Positions 1 to 7,297 of a DNA stretch of 64,000 nt are shown piece by piece. Under the pieces are notes generated by a model. The model saw nothing but the letters and a program-made list of their open reading frames with translations, had not been told where the DNA came from and ran no database searches. Position 1 is the first letter of the stretch, and every line of letters begins with the position of its first letter. This DNA comes from an uncultured Lachnospiraceae bacterium (GTDB lineage Bacteria; Bacillota; Clostridia; Lachnospirales; Lachnospiraceae): assembly GCA_950097145.1 (NCBI GenBank), contig CATNCF010000009.1, positions 16,931 to 80,930 of the forward strand, in the 5' to 3' direction. The translations under genes were made by a program, and so were the position numbers.

Positions 1-378
1 AACAATTTTGTTCTTTCTCCCAGCACCGAGGTTGTGGGCAGCGCGCAGCTCCGGTCTGGTATGCCTGTGGCTGCTTTTTACGATTCCAGCCTTCCTGTGC
101 CGCTGATTTATCCTCCCCGATTCCAGGCAGAACTTATCACACCACTGCAAAATGATGAAATTGTAATGCTAAATTTTTTCCGCAGAAATCTCACTGCCAC
201 TGATAATTCCCTGCGTATAAATCTTACCCGCAGCACAAGAATCGTCACACTGAACGGACAGCGTTACTCCTGTCCGCCCGGCGGAAACTACCTGCTTGTA
301 TACTATTCTGTGACAACCAGAAGCATCCCTCCCCAGACTACTCCCAGAAAGATCGTAGTCTTATGTGAGGAATCGTAA
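1..378 (+). CDS. Hypothetical protein, 5' end outside the window
   Basis: The frame is open from the first base of the window to a TAA at 376-378, so this is the C-terminal part (about 125 residues) of a larger protein. A GTG at 34 could be a start, but no ribosome binding site precedes it and the upstream codons are open, so I treat the gene as truncated by the window edge. The visible part has no transmembrane segment and alternates short hydrophobic stretches with polar ones, as a beta-rich domain would. It ends near a Cys-Glu-Glu-Ser tail. I do not recognise the family and assign no function. It is followed within 10 bases by the promoter of the next gene. Confidence 0.55.
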   Translation, partial: NNFVLSPSTEVVGSAQLRSGMPVAAFYDSSLPVPLIYPPRFQAELITPLQNDEIVMLNFFRRNLTATDNSLRINLTRSTRIVTLNGQRYSCPPGGNYLLVYYSVTTRSIPPQTTPRKIVVLCEES

Positions 379-384
379 AATCCG

Positions 385-413
385 TTGCACTTTTTTTCCT
401 GTTCAAGTATAAT
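385..413 (+). promoter_or_regulatory. Sigma-A promoter of the NimA-like gene
   Basis: TTGCAC (385-390) and a perfect TATAAT (408-413) are separated by 17 bases. The predicted transcription start, near 420, gives a short leader before the ATG at 447. Confidence 0.75.
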
Positions 414-446
414 CAATACAGACATTGACGTGAAAGGAAAAAGATT

Positions 447-941
447 ATGAGAAAACGCGAAAGAGAAATTACAGAGCCATCAGAAATTTTAGCCATACTG
501 GATGAATGTAAAATCCTGCACCTGGGACTAAGCGATGGGGATCAGCCTTATGTGGTTCCACTTAATTATGGCTATCTGCTGGAAGACGGGAAACTGACCT
601 TCTACCTTCATGGGTCCACAGAAGGATACAAATATGAAGTACTGCAGAAGAACCCCAAAGTTTCCTTTGCCATGGAATGCGGCGTCATTCCCTTTGAGGG
701 AACAGCCGCCTGCCAGTACGGCATGTCCTACCGCAGCCTAATGGGAAAAGGAACGGCGAAGCTTGTAACAGATACAGACGAAAAACAATTGGGATTATCT
801 ATTTTGATGAAGACTCAGACAGGAAAAGATTTTTCTTTTAATGAGAAACTGGTTTCCATTGTAAATGTAATAAAAATTACGGCAGACAGCTATTCTGCAA
901 AAAAGCGGCCGCTACCGCCAAAAACATCGGCAGGGAACTAA
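447..941 (+). CDS. Pyridoxamine 5'-phosphate oxidase family protein (NimA-like)
   Basis: A 164-residue protein of the FMN-binding split-barrel superfamily, in the NimA/5-nitroimidazole reductase-like branch common in Firmicutes. The N-terminus (MRKREREI, then a segment ILHLGLSDGDQPYVVPLNYGY) is the hallmark first strand pair of these proteins, and the barrel continues with a FYLHGSTEGYKYE strand. Relatives bind FMN or a similar cofactor; some reduce nitroimidazole drugs, and most have no known substrate. It is a single gene with its own promoter upstream and a hairpin terminator overlapping its stop. The start ATG follows GAAAGGAAAAAG. The family call is firm; substrate and role are not known. 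Confidence 0.85.
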   Translation: MRKREREITEPSEILAILDECKILHLGLSDGDQPYVVPLNYGYLLEDGKLTFYLHGSTEGYKYEVLQKNPKVSFAMECGVIPFEGTAACQYGMSYRSLMGKGTAKLVTDTDEKQLGLSILMKTQTGKDFSFNEKLVSIVNVIKITADSYSAKKRPLPPKTSAGN

Positions 942-955
942 ACTTCCCTGCCGAT
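926..955. terminator. Bidirectional hairpin terminator
   Basis: Perfect 12-bp stem (926-937 with 944-955) and 6-base loop containing the upstream gene's stop codon, followed by an AT-rich run with TTTTT on the plus strand. It separates the convergent NimA-like gene and the symporter gene. Confidence 0.75.
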
Positions 956-975
956 AATGATAATTTTTAATAATT

Positions 976-2304
976 TTATGCTTTCTGATTCCTCCGGGCT
1001 TCCAGTTCCCGTGTCATTTCGTCTCTAAGCCCATCCAGCTTATAGAAATATGTCAGCACTGCAATCAATACGCACAGAACAATTGGAATCCAGATAAAAC
1101 AAATTTCTATACAGGACAATGCCCTTGGTGTCTGGACTGCATTCGCAACGTAACCGCCATGTTCCAGAAATGCCCCGATGATAAAACTGGTAAGCCCCAT
1201 TCCCCCTTTTACAAAGAATCCCTGGAATGCAGCAATCAATCCTGCCACACTGGCATTCTTTTTATATTCAGAATAGTCAATCACATCCGGCTGCATGGCA
1301 AAGGTAAGTCCAAACACTCCATAGATGCCAAGTCCCGTTATCACCAATCCAATCAACAGACAGGCTGCAGAATTTCTTCCCACATAAATAAGCATATCTC
1401 CCGCTATGTATAAAATAAGGCTGAAAAACATCAAATTCCTTTTACTAACTCTTTTTTCCAGCGCCGGAAGAAGCAGGAGCATAGGGAGCCCCGATAAGAT
1501 TCCAAGAATCCCCACCAAAGACAGCCACTCCGGTCTGTTCAGGTTATACTGAAAATAATAGATCACAGTTGTGCTGCGCACCACATAAAGGGAGAAATAA
1601 AATAAATTTAACAAAAACAGAATCCATGCCTGTCCGGTCAGCCCTTGAAAGTCCTCCTTTAAGGAAGCATGTTTTTGAACCACCGTAGGTGGAACTACCT
1701 CCTTAGTACTTGCAAAAGTAACGAAAAAAATACACATTGCGGCAATTCCATAAATGGTCATTGTAACCAAATATCCTCTTGACGAATTTCCTCTGCCGAA
1801 AAATTGTACCAGCGGCGCAGTAATAGACATCACCACTGCCGTTCCAATCATGGCGCAGACCATTCTTGTTGATACCAGAATATCTCTTTCATGGACATCC
1901 GAAGTAAGGCGCGGCACAATGGTATTAAGAGGAATGTTTACAACCGTATATGCCGTGCACAGCAGACAGTAAGTTACGTAAGCCCACACCAGTTTCCCGC
2001 CGCTTCCAAAATCTGGAATAAAAAATGTTAAAAATGTAAAAATTGCGAATGGCACAGCTCCAAAGAGAAAATATGGCCTTCCCTGTCCCCATTTTGTATG
2101 GGTGCGATCCACAATCAGGCCCATACCTGTATCTGTAAAAGCATCTATAAATTTTGTTACCAGCATCATGGTTCCTGCCGCTGCCGCGGTAATTCCAAAT
2201 ACATCCGTATAGAACACCATCAGATAGGACGCCATCGTACTAAAAACCAAATTGCATCCCAGATCCCCAATCCCATATCCCACACGTTTTCCCCATTTTC
2301 CCAT
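976..2304 (-). CDS. GPH-family sugar/cation symporter (MelB-like)
   Basis: A 442-residue membrane protein with about 12 hydrophobic segments. It is a member of the glycoside-pentoside-hexuronide:cation symporter family, which takes up sugars with Na+ or H+ across the cytoplasmic membrane. The N-terminal signature (a TDTGMGLIVDRT segment followed by TKWGQGRPY) is the diagnostic GPH motif between helices 2 and 3, containing the cation-site acidic residue. I chose the ATG at 2304, behind GGAAGGAAAAGG, rather than the longer frame that would overlap the upstream gene. It lies 28 bases downstream of a short-chain dehydrogenase and opposite a ROK regulator, so the unit probably imports and oxidises one sugar or polyol. 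The substrate is unknown. Confidence 0.88.
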   Translation of the reverse strand: MGKWGKRVGYGIGDLGCNLVFSTMASYLMVFYTDVFGITAAAAGTMMLVTKFIDAFTDTGMGLIVDRTHTKWGQGRPYFLFGAVPFAIFTFLTFFIPDFGSGGKLVWAYVTYCLLCTAYTVVNIPLNTIVPRLTSDVHERDILVSTRMVCAMIGTAVVMSITAPLVQFFGRGNSSRGYLVTMTIYGIAAMCIFFVTFASTKEVVPPTVVQKHASLKEDFQGLTGQAWILFLLNLFYFSLYVVRSTTVIYYFQYNLNRPEWLSLVGILGILSGLPMLLLLPALEKRVSKRNLMFFSLILYIAGDMLIYVGRNSAACLLIGLVITGLGIYGVFGLTFAMQPDVIDYSEYKKNASVAGLIAAFQGFFVKGGMGLTSFIIGAFLEHGGYVANAVQTPRALSCIEICFIWIPIVLCVLIAVLTYFYKLDGLRDEMTRELEARRNQKA

Positions 2305-2332
2305 AACTTCACCTTTTCCTTCCTTGTCTTCT

Positions 2333-3109
2333 TTAGAAACAAGTAAATGCTCCGTCAATTACAAAATCAGAACCTGTGGTAAACGTACTGGTATCTCCAG
2401 CCAGATAGACGCAGATTGCTTCCAGTTCCTCAGGTTTTCCCATCCTTCCCAGGGGCGCCATTTCATTCCACTTTTCAATCAGCGGAATTAACGTAGGAGA
2501 ATTTAAGGTAAGTTCTGTCCCAATATATCCCGGACTGATACTATTCACGCGTACGCCCCGCTTCGCCCATTCAATGGCCAGAGATTTCGTAAGCTGTATC
2601 ACCCCCGCCTTGGAAGCATTATAGGCACATTGAGGCTGTGGAACATTCACAATATGGGCAGACATGGAAGCTGTATTAATAATAGAACCGCCGCCATGCT
2701 CCAGCATATATTTTCCCGCCGCAATGTCTGTAAGAAAAATACCGTTCAGATTAATGTTAATGACCTTATTCCACTGCTCATATGTCATCTCCTCTGCCGG
2801 AGCATTAATGCAGATACCCGCATTATTATGGCAGAAATCCAGCCCTCCTAATTTCTGGACCACCTGTGCCACCATGTGGTCTACCTGTTCCGGATCCGTA
2901 CAGTCTGTCTGAATAGCGATAACTTTTTGTCCTGTCTGTTCCGTAAGCTCTGCCGCCGTCTTCTTTGCCTCCTGAAAATCCAAATCCACAACCGCCACAT
3001 CTGCCCCTGCTTCCGCAAATGCGGTGGCAGTGCTTTTTCCGATCCCTCTTGCCGCTCCTGTTACAAATCCTTTTTTTCCATCCAATCTCATTTTTTCAAT
3101 AATACCCAT
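2333..3109 (-). CDS. Short-chain dehydrogenase/reductase, probable polyol or sugar dehydrogenase
   Basis: A 258-residue classical SDR. The cofactor motif TGAARGIG is near residues 17-24, with NNAGI near 95, a catalytic Ser in NTASMSA and the YNASK catalytic Tyr/Lys pair near 163-167. An Asp follows the second strand (VVDLD), which usually means NAD(H) preference. It ends in the usual FVIDGAF tail. The transporter lies downstream in the same operon and a ROK repressor is divergent, so oxidation of an imported sugar or sugar alcohol is the likely role; FabG-type reductase activity cannot be excluded from sequence. The operon promoter should lie in 3110-3318, beside a palindromic operator. Confidence 0.88.
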   Translation of the reverse strand: MGIIEKMRLDGKKGFVTGAARGIGKSTATAFAEAGADVAVVDLDFQEAKKTAAELTEQTGQKVIAIQTDCTDPEQVDHMVAQVVQKLGGLDFCHNNAGICINAPAEEMTYEQWNKVININLNGIFLTDIAAGKYMLEHGGGSIINTASMSAHIVNVPQPQCAYNASKAGVIQLTKSLAIEWAKRGVRVNSISPGYIGTELTLNSPTLIPLIEKWNEMAPLGRMGKPEELEAICVYLAGDTSTFTTGSDFVIDGAFTCF

Positions 3110-3132
3110 AACGTTCTCCTTTCTTTTATATT

Positions 3133-3144
3133 ATTTTGCAAAAT
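3133..3144. promoter_or_regulatory. Palindromic operator candidate, dehydrogenase side
   Basis: A perfect 12-bp palindrome, ATTTTGCAAAAT, 24 bases upstream of the dehydrogenase start. The identical palindrome recurs at 3291-3302, in front of the divergent ROK gene. Confidence 0.6.
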
Positions 3145-3277
3145 GATTTATCAAATTGTAATTACATAATAAATCAAAATTATGGATTCGTCAATCTGTA
3201 AAAATATCTAAAAGAATTTTATGAATTTTATGCAATAGTCCTAATAGATTTTTCTCGAAAATATATGGTATACTATT

Positions 3278-3302
3278 GTTTTGTAAAATAATTTTGCAAA
3301 AT
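3278..3302. promoter_or_regulatory. Palindromic operator candidate, ROK side (overlapping half-sites)
   Basis: Holds the second ATTTTGCAAAAT palindrome (3291-3302) preceded directly by a one-mismatch copy, GTTTTGTAAAAT (3278-3289), giving two adjacent sites just upstream of the ROK start. A TATACT (3269-3274) could be the ROK -10 element, which would place the operator across the transcription start. Confidence 0.55.
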
Positions 3303-3318
3303 AAAGAGGATTGAGATT

Positions 3319-4455
3319 ATGAAGCAGAGCATCACGCCAAATTTCATTAAACAGAATAACCGCAGTCTGATTTACCATTATATCTATCAGAACCAGAAAG
3401 TTTCCCAGCAGGACATCTCCTATGATCTGCGTTTGAGCCGGCCTACCGTTACCACAAATCTTGCCTCTATGGAACAAGAGGGCCTGATTCAGAAAAATGG
3501 ACAGATTGATACGGAATTTGTGGGCAGGAAAGCTGCGGCCTACTCCATTGTCCCGGATTATCGAATTGGCATAGGTGTGGAAATCTTGAAAAAAGAAGTG
3601 AAAATGATTGCGATTAATTTGTATGGGGAAAAAATTGATCGTCTCGTATATGAAATATTATATGAAAATAAAGAAGCCTATTTCCAGGCTGTTTGTGATA
3701 AGATTCTTGAATTTAAAAACGCCATCGGCATTGCCGACGACCATATCCTTGGGATTGGTTTTGCAATGCAGGCGCTGATATCTCCAGATAAGCAGACCGT
3801 CCTGTACGGAAAAATCCTCTCCTGTACAGGACTAAAGATTCATTCATTTACAAAATATCTCCCTTACCCCTGTTCTTTTGTGCACGATGCGGACAGCGCT
3901 GCCATTTCAGAATTATGGGTTTCCCCAGAGCTTGAAAATGCTTTTTATCTTTCCGTCAGCAAGCACCTGGGCGCCGCCATTATTTCCAAAAGACAAATCC
4001 TGTCAGGCAAACATGGACACAGTTCTACGATAGAGCACATTCAAATGCAGGACAGCGGAAAATTATGCTATTGTGGAAAATATGGCTGTATGGAAACCCT
4101 CTGCTCCATGACGGCGCTCCTTGCTGAAAATGAAGCTCCGGAAGATTTTTTCCAAAATCTCCGGAAAAATACACCAGGGTTCCAAACACGCTGGGAGGAT
4201 TTTCTTACAAACCTGGCCCGGGCAGTCAACATGCTCCATCTGGTCTATGATACGGATTTTATCCTTGGAGGTTATCTGGCTCCCTACCTCCATCAGGAGG
4301 ATCTTGTATACATTCATGAGAAAATCCAGCAGATGACTCCTTTTGCTGAAGCCCAGGATTTCCTTCTCATCAGTAAAATGCCAAAACACAATATTACAAT
4401 CGGAGCAGCGCTGCCTTATATTCAGGCATTTCTCCACGGCCTGCCGGATTCCTAG
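3319..4455 (+). CDS. ROK-family transcriptional regulator (NagC/XylR type)
   Basis: A 378-residue protein. An N-terminal winged helix-turn-helix (about 1-70, including the recognition-helix region LRLSRPTVTTNLASMEQEG) precedes a ROK sugar-binding domain. The ROK zinc-site signature is present as CYCGKYGCME near residue 251. Regulators of this family repress sugar genes and release DNA when they bind the sugar or its phosphate. It is transcribed away from the dehydrogenase-symporter pair, with shared palindromes between them, so it most likely represses both units. The start follows AGAGGA. Target sugar unknown. Confidence 0.88.
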   Translation: MKQSITPNFIKQNNRSLIYHYIYQNQKVSQQDISYDLRLSRPTVTTNLASMEQEGLIQKNGQIDTEFVGRKAAAYSIVPDYRIGIGVEILKKEVKMIAINLYGEKIDRLVYEILYENKEAYFQAVCDKILEFKNAIGIADDHILGIGFAMQALISPDKQTVLYGKILSCTGLKIHSFTKYLPYPCSFVHDADSAAISELWVSPELENAFYLSVSKHLGAAIISKRQILSGKHGHSSTIEHIQMQDSGKLCYCGKYGCMETLCSMTALLAENEAPEDFFQNLRKNTPGFQTRWEDFLTNLARAVNMLHLVYDTDFILGGYLAPYLHQEDLVYIHEKIQQMTPFAEAQDFLLISKMPKHNITIGAALPYIQAFLHGLPDS

Positions 4456-4465
4456 AAATCTTCTT

Positions 4466-4822
4466 TCAGGCAGAACCTTTTGTTCTGCCTCTTTTGTTTG
4501 CAATCAAATCATAACTTTCTGTAATCATCCTTTTTATGGTATCATCCGGGACTGTCCCGTCCAAGATGACTGTATTCCAGTGTTCCTTGTTCTGATGATA
4601 CCCAGGAATCACTGCATCAAAAGCATTTCTCCAAAAATCTCTCCATTCCGGATCTGCCTTAAGATTAATACGCATCTGCCCTTCGTACTCATATGTCCAG
4701 AGAAATGCCTTTTTATTCTTCTTGTAACGGACCAACACCCAATTATCGTCACGAAAAGGAGTATCTAGATAGACGTCTTTCAAAGACATCCCGTATTCTA
4801 ATGCCTCTTGCCTGGTTGTCAT
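4466..4822 (-). CDS. MmcQ/YjbR family protein
   Basis: A 118-residue protein of the MmcQ/YjbR (CyaY-like fold) family. Recognisable features are the N-terminal motif (YLDTPFRDDNWVLVRYKK), an aromatic strand around FLWTYEYEGQMRINLKADP and the HWNTVIL segment. The family is widespread and often called DNA-binding, although its cellular role is poorly defined. It starts at ATG 4822 behind AGGTGATAAG. It is a single gene, convergent with the ROK regulator and downstream of the toxin-antitoxin locus, with no sign of co-transcription with either. Confidence 0.82.
   Translation of the reverse strand: MTTRQEALEYGMSLKDVYLDTPFRDDNWVLVRYKKNKKAFLWTYEYEGQMRINLKADPEWRDFWRNAFDAVIPGYHQNKEHWNTVILDGTVPDDTIKRMITESYDLIANKRGRTKGSA
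4468..4490 (+). terminator. Terminator of the ROK gene
   Basis: 9-bp perfect stem (4468-4476 with 4482-4490), 5-base loop, followed by CTTTTGTTTG. It overlaps the last codons of the convergent YjbR gene. Confidence 0.65.
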
Positions 4823-4966
4823 CTTATCACCTGCTTTCTTACTTAAAATAGCAATTTAGCCCACGCCATTTGCGAAGCGAATTTTTAATGGATTTGCGAA
4901 AGTTGCTGTGAACGGAGCAAACAGCCACAGTTGCTACGTTTGTCGTGCACCGCCAGAAGAAATCAC

Positions 4967-4995
4967 TTGAAACTCTGCACAGATTATGGTATATT
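4967..4995 (+). promoter_or_regulatory. Promoter of the antisense antitoxin RNA
   Basis: TTGAAA (4967-4972) and TATATT (4990-4995) with exactly 17 bases between, plus a TG one base before the -10 (extended -10). It points into the 3' end of the toxin transcription unit and has no downstream reading frame on its own strand. Confidence 0.7.
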
Positions 4996-4998
4996 GAG

Positions 4999-5062
4999 CA
5001 TAAGAAAAGCACCCACTCCAAGAGTGGATGCCTCTCGATCAGGAAAAATGCTCTATTGAGCA
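4999..5062 (-). terminator. Tandem terminators of the toxin mRNA
   Basis: Read on the minus strand, hairpin 5049-5062 (5-bp stem TGCTC/GAGCA) is followed by TTTTT. Hairpin 5009-5031 (10-bp stem, one wobble) is followed by TTTTCTT. Both lie within the region complementary to the antisense RNA. Confidence 0.55.
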
Positions 5063-5099
5063 CCGCCTAACCTGTTGGCAGACAGGTTAGGCATTTTAT
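5002..5099 (+). ncRNA. Putative antisense antitoxin RNA of a type I toxin-antitoxin locus
   Basis: The transcript expected from the 4967-4995 promoter begins near 5002. It ends at the strong hairpin 5065-5074/5083-5092, which is followed by ATTTTATTT on the plus strand. It would be about 95-100 nt and complementary to the 3' untranslated part of the toxin mRNA, reaching the toxin stop codon (5096-5098). This overlapping 3'-to-3' layout is that of the txpA/RatA and bsrG/SR4 systems of Bacillus. The promoter and terminator are seen directly; the function is inferred. Confidence 0.6.
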
Positions 5100-5212
5100 T
5101 TCTTCTTACTTCTCTTATCGAGAAAGGTCAGAAACGCAACAATCAAACTTCCAAAGGATATCAGCAAGCCAATAATCCCAATGAATATTAAAATAATATC
5201 CGCAGCTGTCAT
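5096..5212 (-). CDS. Small holin-like hydrophobic toxin (type I toxin-antitoxin)
   Basis: A 38-codon gene reading MTAADIILIFIGIIGLLISF, then a short hydrophobic stretch ending FLTFLDKRSKKK. One transmembrane helix (about residues 6-30) precedes a positively charged tail, which is the signature of the putative holin-like toxin family (TxpA/BsrG/Fst-like). Such peptides insert in the cytoplasmic membrane and depolarise or block the cell. The ATG at 5212 has a very strong binding site (GGGAGGTG, 6-7 bases upstream) and a consensus promoter 90 bases further up. It is too short for ordinary gene callers. A convergent promoter-hairpin unit covers its 3' untranslated region, as expected for an RNA antitoxin. 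Confidence 0.75.
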   Translation of the reverse strand: MTAADIILIFIGIIGLLISFGSLIVAFLTFLDKRSKKK

Positions 5213-5303
5213 GATACGCACCTCCCTTCCTATGTATTCCGGAGAACCGGTCATTGGTTCGGGAGGCTGCCGCCCCTGTCATGGACACTTTTCCATAATC
5301 GAA

Positions 5304-5332
5304 ATACTACCACAGTTCGACAGGAATTTCAA
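5304..5332 (-). promoter_or_regulatory. Promoter of the holin-like toxin
   Basis: Read on the minus strand: TTGAAA, 17 bases, TAGTAT, with an extended -10 TG. The start would be near 5297, leaving an 85-nt leader. The leader contains a local inverted repeat (GAACCGGTCATTGGTTC region, about 5244-5260) that could fold and limit translation. Confidence 0.7.
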
Positions 5333-5373
5333 TCAGATTCTCTAAAGTTTGATAAAAGCCATACCATAAAATC

Positions 5374-6705
5374 TTAAAGGTAATGATACTGTTTCCGCTT
5401 GACAATTAAGAAGGACACTGAAACCATCAACGCTATAATTTCTGCTGCGGTAACCGCCCACCAAATACCGTCCAACCCTAGTAAAATGGGCAGCCCCAGT
5501 ACCGCAAGGGTTTGAAACACCAGCGTCCGCAAAAATGCTATTGCCGCCGATACCCCTCCATTGTTCAGCGCCGTAAAAAAGGCGGAGGCAAACACATTAA
5601 CGCCGTACAGCACAAATGAATAGGCATAAATAGACAACGCATGTCTTGTAATCTGGCACAATTCTTGATCATACCCCACAAAAAAATCAGAAAGCGGAAC
5701 GGCAAGGGCTGAAGCCAGAACCAACATGGCCGTACCGCCTCCCAGCATTAGCACAAGACTCTTTTTCAGCATATTTTTCAACTCATCATGATTCCCTGCC
5801 CCATAATGATAACTGACAATAGGGCCTGTTCCAATGGTATACCCCAGGAATACCGCAGCAAACACAAACTGGGTATACATAACTACTCCATAAGCGGCAA
5901 CGCCATTTTCACCAGCATATTTCATCAACTGGAAATTATACAGGATTCCCACCAGCGAGGTGGAAATGTTCGTCATAAGTTCGGAGGAACCATTCAGGCA
6001 CGATTTTATCCAGATATTTATGTCCAGACCTGTGTTCCGAAGCCTCAGCAGACTGCTGTTCGGGCGCAGGAAATAAAACAGGGGAAGCACTCCGCCGATA
6101 CACTGTCCAATTACGGACGCCCACGCGGCGCCTGCGGCCCCCCACTGGAATACTGCAATAAACAACGCATCCAATACAACATTTGTACATCCTGCGGCCA
6201 CCGTTACCAGAAACCCAAGCTGAGGTTTCTCTGCTGTGACAAAAAAGCTCTGGAACAAATACTGCAGCATAAATGCCGTATTAAATCCATTCATAATTCT
6301 GCCATATGTCACACAGTCTTCTATCATGGCATCTGTAGCTCCCAGCATATAGGCAATGGGACGCATAAAAATTACTCCCGCCACCGACAGGATCACCCCT
6401 AAAATTAACGTAAGATATACCAGCATCGTAAAATAACGGTCTGCAGTTTCACGCTTACCCTCCCCCAGGGTTTTTCCTACCAGCGCACTTCCGCCTGTGC
6501 CAATCATAAACCCGAAACATCCAAATATCATAAGAACCGGCATAATCAGGTTTACCGATGCAAACGCTGTTTTTCCTACATAATTCGAAACAAAATATCC
6601 ATCAACAATGCTATAAAGAGAAGTGCACAGCATCATAGCAATTGTCGGCAGACAGAAACGAAACAGCTTTTTATAAGTAAAATGCTCCGATAATTGTATA
6701 CTCAT
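5374..6705 (-). CDS. MATE-family multidrug efflux transporter
   Basis: A 444-residue membrane protein with 12 predicted helices in two homologous halves. The first half carries the usual N-terminal motif (YKKLFRFCLPTIAMML, DGYFVSNYVG). MATE pumps expel cationic drugs and metabolites using a Na+ or H+ gradient. The ATG at 6705 is preceded by AAAGGAGAAGAAT; the longer frame would overlap the upstream MarR gene. It is the second gene of a MarR-MATE operon with a 28-base gap, so expression is probably induced when the MarR protein releases its operator. The substrate is unknown. Confidence 0.9.
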   Translation of the reverse strand: MSIQLSEHFTYKKLFRFCLPTIAMMLCTSLYSIVDGYFVSNYVGKTAFASVNLIMPVLMIFGCFGFMIGTGGSALVGKTLGEGKRETADRYFTMLVYLTLILGVILSVAGVIFMRPIAYMLGATDAMIEDCVTYGRIMNGFNTAFMLQYLFQSFFVTAEKPQLGFLVTVAAGCTNVVLDALFIAVFQWGAAGAAWASVIGQCIGGVLPLFYFLRPNSSLLRLRNTGLDINIWIKSCLNGSSELMTNISTSLVGILYNFQLMKYAGENGVAAYGVVMYTQFVFAAVFLGYTIGTGPIVSYHYGAGNHDELKNMLKKSLVLMLGGGTAMLVLASALAVPLSDFFVGYDQELCQITRHALSIYAYSFVLYGVNVFASAFFTALNNGGVSAAIAFLRTLVFQTLAVLGLPILLGLDGIWWAVTAAEIIALMVSVSFLIVKRKQYHYL

Positions 6706-6733
6706 ATTCTTCTCCTTTCTTACATTCCCATGT

Positions 6734-7180
6734 CTATATGGCTTCATCATTCATTTGTTTGAGCAGACCTGTATACTTGCGGAACAAACCTAAAAACGCT
6801 TCCTGTTCCTCTTCCGTAAGACCCATCAATGCCTGCAGTTCCAGTTTAATGACCCGGTCCACCGTCTTTTCACAAAGCCCGTTCCCCTTCTGTGTCAGCA
6901 GAATCTTCTTGCTCCGGCGGTCATCTCCCGGAATTAGCTCAATATATCCCTCTGTCTCCATCTTTTTCAAAGCGGAATTCACGGTCTGTTTTGGTTCATA
7001 CAAACAAGCGCATATTGCACTCTGGACAGGTTCTGTATATTCTGTCCGCAGCATATACAAAATCCAGAAACTGCAAAGTGACAATCCCATGTTCTTCGCA
7101 AGGCCACGGTAAATATTATCATTTTCCTTCATAATATCGTTATATTCCAGCAGCCTGCTTTTCACATTTTTTTCTCCCAT
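6734..7180 (-). CDS. MarR-family transcriptional regulator of the MATE operon
   Basis: A 148-residue winged-helix protein. The recognition region (CLYEPKQTVNSALKKMETEGYIEL) and wing (GDDRRSKKILLTQKG) match the MarR family, as does the C-terminal dimerisation helix. The ATG at 7180 follows GGAGGTG by five bases; the longer frame would read through the operator. It is the first gene of the operon and sits directly behind an inverted repeat that covers its own promoter, so autorepression relieved by a small ligand is the likely mode. Confidence 0.9.
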   Translation of the reverse strand: MGEKNVKSRLLEYNDIMKENDNIYRGLAKNMGLSLCSFWILYMLRTEYTEPVQSAICACLYEPKQTVNSALKKMETEGYIELIPGDDRRSKKILLTQKGNGLCEKTVDRVIKLELQALMGLTEEEQEAFLGLFRKYTGLLKQMNDEAI

Positions 7181-7195
7181 TTTTACACCTCCGCA

Positions 7196-7249
7196 AAACA
7201 TCCGAAAACGGACTATCGGTAGTATAGTCCGTTTTCGGATGTTTGTCAA
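7196..7249 (-). promoter_or_regulatory. Consensus promoter embedded in a 21-bp-arm inverted repeat (MarR operator)
   Basis: On the minus strand TTGACA (7244-7249), a 17-base spacer and TATACT (7221-7226) form a near-perfect sigma-A promoter. Arms 7196-7216 and 7224-7244 are perfect reverse complements around a 7-base centre, so the repeat spans the spacer, the -10 and the transcription start. This is the expected geometry for a tight MarR operator. Confidence 0.8.
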
Positions 7250-7297
7250 GTAATATGTTTCTACTAAGTTTTATTGCCGTATATTTAGGCTAAATCC

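Noticed and set aside
1..378. Complete small gene starting at the GTG at 34
   Set aside because: The frame is open to the window edge and no ribosome binding site precedes the GTG.
4839..5063. 74-codon minus-strand frame across the toxin-antitoxin 3' region
   Set aside because: It has no ribosome binding site, and its span is filled by terminator hairpins and the antisense promoter.
5213..5303. Riboswitch in the toxin leader
   Set aside because: Only a simple local inverted repeat is present; nothing resembles a known aptamer.
5788..6402. 204-codon plus-strand frame antisense to the MATE gene
   Set aside because: Composition rich in His, Cys and Gln, no start signal, and lies wholly inside a clear membrane transporter gene.
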